The notes beneath the pieces were generated by a model. That model did not search any database. It was not told where the DNA came from and saw only the letters and a list, made by a program, of their open reading frames with translations. A program made the position numbers and the translations under genes. From Acidobacteriota bacterium (lineage in GTDB: Bacteria > Acidobacteriota > Terriglobia > Terriglobales > SCQP01), in assembly GCA_027314025.1 (NCBI GenBank), contig DAHVCP010000038.1, forward strand, positions 1 to 42,753: a stretch of 42,753 nt of DNA. Direction: 5' to 3'. Below, in pieces: positions 40,862 through 42,753 of the stretch (its first letter is position 1; each line of letters starts with the position of its first letter).

Positions 40862-41515
40862 CTAGGCGGCGGGAGCCCGCTTGCCGCTGGGCAGCGCGGC
40901 GCGCTGCAACACCTCCAGCGCCGGCTGGGAAAGAATGATTTTCGAATAGCGCAGCAGGTGATAGGGATGCACCTGCGACGGCGCCAGCAACTCCACGTTC
41001 GGTAGGTTGCGGGCGCTGAGATAAAGGTTCCGGTTCTCCGCCGCCGCGTCCACCAGCAAGGCGCCGCGGCCGGCGTCAAAGGCCGCCAGCGCGGCCTGCA
41101 GCTGGCGCGTTTTGACCGCGGGCAGGGTCCAATCCTGCACCACGACCAGCTCCGCATCGCGGAACTTGGCGGCCAGCGCGGAGCGCAGCGCGGCCTTGAG
41201 CTTTTTCCGCGGCATCTCCCAGGCGTAGCTGCGCGGCTGGGGCCCGTGCACCGTGCCGCCATGGCGCCAAATCGGGCTGCGCACGGAGCCGATGCGCGCG
41301 CGGCCGGTGCCCTTCTGCCGCCACAGCTTGCGGCCGCTGCCGCTGACCTCGCCGCGGCCCTTGGTTTTGTGCGTGCCGCGGCGCCGCGCCGCGGTGAAAT
41401 GGCGCACCGCCTCCCACAGCAGCTCTTCGTTGACCGGGGCCAGAAACACCGCATCGGCCAGTTCGCACTGGCCCACGGTTTCCTGCTTCAGGTTTTGAAT
41501 CGCAATCGTCGCCAT
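40862..41515 (-). CDS. rplD: 50S ribosomal protein L4
   Basis: A 217-residue protein. The extended tunnel loop is KTKGRGEVSGSGRKLWRQKGTGRARIGSVRSPIWRHGGTVHGPQPRSY (about 50-97), followed by the globular domain ending PYHLLRYSKIILSQPALEVLQ. In E. coli L4 represses the S10 operon; the leader where this would act lies outside the window. Confidence 0.98.
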   Translation of the reverse strand: MATIAIQNLKQETVGQCELADAVFLAPVNEELLWEAVRHFTAARRRGTHKTKGRGEVSGSGRKLWRQKGTGRARIGSVRSPIWRHGGTVHGPQPRSYAWEMPRKKLKAALRSALAAKFRDAELVVVQDWTLPAVKTRQLQAALAAFDAGRGALLVDAAAENRNLYLSARNLPNVELLAPSQVHPYHLLRYSKIILSQPALEVLQRAALPSGKRAPAA

Positions 41516-41522
41516 GGCGCTG

Positions 41523-42236
41523 CTATTTCTTTCCCGTCCGCTTCTTGGACGCCTTCAACGGATCCACCGTGGTCGAGCCGGCGTAGCCCCGCCGCTGCCG
41601 AGGCGGCTGCAGCGCGGCACGGATCCAGACGTAACCGCCGTTGGGTCCGGGCACCGCGCCCTTGACCGCCAGCAAATTGCTCTCCGCGTCCACGGTGACC
41701 ACGCGCAGGTTGCGCACCGTCACCCGGGCCGCGCCCATGTGGCCCGCCGCCCGCATGCCCTTCAGCACCCGGGAGGGAAACGCCGAGGCCCCGATCGAGC
41801 CCGGCGCGCGGTGGAACATGGAGCCGTGCGTCGCCGCGCCGCCGCCGAAATGATGCCGTTTGACGACGCCGGCGAAGCCGCGGCCCTTGCTGACCGCCAC
41901 TACGTCCACGTAGTCGCGCTCCTGGAACACGTCCACCAGCACCCGGTCGCCGATCTTGACGTCGCCGTCCCCGGGCTGAAGGCGAAACTCCCGCAACAGG
42001 CGGCACGGCGGCAGATCGTGCTTTTCGAAGACGCCGCGCTCCGGCTGGCTGAGCCGGCTGGGCTTGACGAACTCGATCAGCCCCACCTGCGCCGCCTCAT
42101 AGCCGTCGCTGGCCGCGGTCTTGCGCTGCGTCACCACGCACGGGCCGGCCTGAATCAGCGTCACCGGCACCACCGCCCCGTCCGCGCCGTAGGCGTCGGT
42201 CATGCCGACCTTTTTGCCCAAAATTCCCTTCACCAT
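41523..42236 (-). CDS. rplC: 50S ribosomal protein L3
   Basis: A 237-residue protein starting [20 protein letters not shown]. Signatures: [31 protein letters not shown] and [11 protein letters not shown]; a long loop reaches the peptidyl transferase centre. About 25 residues longer than E. coli L3, with a basic C-terminal [25 protein letters not shown]. Confidence 0.98.
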   Translation of the reverse strand: MVKGILGKKVGMTDAYGADGAVVPVTLIQAGPCVVTQRKTAASDGYEAAQVGLIEFVKPSRLSQPERGVFEKHDLPPCRLLREFRLQPGDGDVKIGDRVLVDVFQERDYVDVVAVSKGRGFAGVVKRHHFGGGAATHGSMFHRAPGSIGASAFPSRVLKGMRAAGHMGAARVTVRNLRVVTVDAESNLLAVKGAVPGPNGGYVWIRAALQPPRQRRGYAGSTTVDPLKASKKRTGKK

Positions 42237-42270
42237 GTCGTCCCTCCCGGGCCGCCCGGCGGCGCCGCGG

Positions 42271-42597
42271 CTACCGGTGCTCCTTCCCGAAGGCCTTGAT
42301 TTCCACGTCCACGCCGGCCGGAAGATCCAGCTTCATCAGCGCGTCCATCGTCTGCGGGCTGGGCTCGATCAGATCCAGCAGCCGGTTGTGCGTCCGCATC
42401 TCGAACTGCTCCCGGCTCTTCTTGTCCACGTGCGGCGAACGCAGCACGGTGAAACGGTTGATCGCCGTGGGCAGGGGGATGGGCCCGGCGATCTCGGCGC
42501 CGGTGCGCCGCGCCGTGTCCACGATTTCCTTCGTGGACTGGTCCAGGATGCGGTAGTCGTATGCTTTCAGCCGGATGCGGATGCGCTCGCGTATCAT
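42271..42597 (-). CDS. rpsJ: 30S ribosomal protein S10
   Basis: A 108-residue head protein (also NusE in antitermination): [72 protein letters not shown] is the complete family pattern. It begins 18 bases after tuf, so tuf and the S10 operon are probably one transcript. Confidence 0.98.
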   Translation of the reverse strand: MIRERIRIRLKAYDYRILDQSTKEIVDTARRTGAEIAGPIPLPTAINRFTVLRSPHVDKKSREQFEMRTHNRLLDLIEPSPQTMDALMKLDLPAGVDVEIKAFGKEHR

Positions 42598-42615
42598 GTT
42601 GGTCCTCGCTCGCCG

Positions 42616-42753
<138 letters not shown>

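Overview
The window is GC-rich bacterial chromosome with two contrasting parts. From about 15.4 kb rightward it is stable housekeeping sequence and ends in a complete S10-spc-alpha ribosomal protein block. To the left, 1 to 15.4 kb is an accessory region of Rhs/YD-repeat genes, an integrase and tRNA-derived attachment sites. The mix of a large secreted YD-repeat protein, a small secreted 'DSMCGAKN' protein, a lipoprotein/FtsX-permease pair and TTG/GTG starts suggests Acidobacteriota. That placement is inference; no rRNA gene is present to confirm it.

Layout, left part. A 5'-truncated Rhs gene (2-1582, +) is followed by an overlapping exported protein (1530-2777) and an unrecognised gene (2938-3786). 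Next comes a direct repeat (A, about 3731-4020). Then, on the minus strand, an orphan Rhs tip (4521-6065) is ATGA-coupled to a small lipoprotein (4060-4524). A second copy of the direct repeat follows (B, about 6120-6394). Then come a membrane-anchored exported protein (6442-7659) overlapping a full-length secreted Rhs protein with a C-terminal NlpC/P60-like domain (7623-12290), a small membrane protein and an excisionase-like gene. Diverging from these are a zinc-finger gene and a tyrosine recombinase, which are ATGA-coupled. Three 45-bp copies of the 3' end of a tRNA-Val(GAC) gene (3810-3854, 6186-6230, 15364-15408) lie in the same orientation and cut the region into tandem elements. The stretch 6186-15408 looks like one complete integrative element with its integrase at the right end. 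The stretch 3810-6230 looks like the remnant of an older one. All three Rhs C-termini differ, and each overlaps a downstream gene with an export signal, as expected for polymorphic toxin/immunity pairs.

Layout, right part. A methyltransferase and a GT2 glycosyltransferase are coupled, and the glycosyltransferase stop codon lies inside the tRNA-derived att core. Then come a GT39-type membrane glycosyltransferase, typA, rpmE, glmM, an FtsX-type permease with a LolA-like lipoprotein, and a small secreted protein with a strong terminator. From 26.4 kb to the window end, all on the minus strand and reading right to left, are: tuf (3' end), rpsJ, rplC, rplD, rplW, rplB, rpsS, rplV, rpsC, rplP, rpmC, rpsQ, rplN, rplX, rplE, rpsN, rpsH, rplF, rplR, rpsE, rpmD, rplO, secY, adk, map, infA, rpmJ, rpsM, rpsK, rpsD, rpoA, rplQ. 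Gaps between 16.9 and 23.8 kb carry dispersed intergenic repeat units and one short tandem repeat.

The main lead is the left part: an integrase/tRNA-Val system whose tandem elements carry Rhs tip and putative immunity cassettes.
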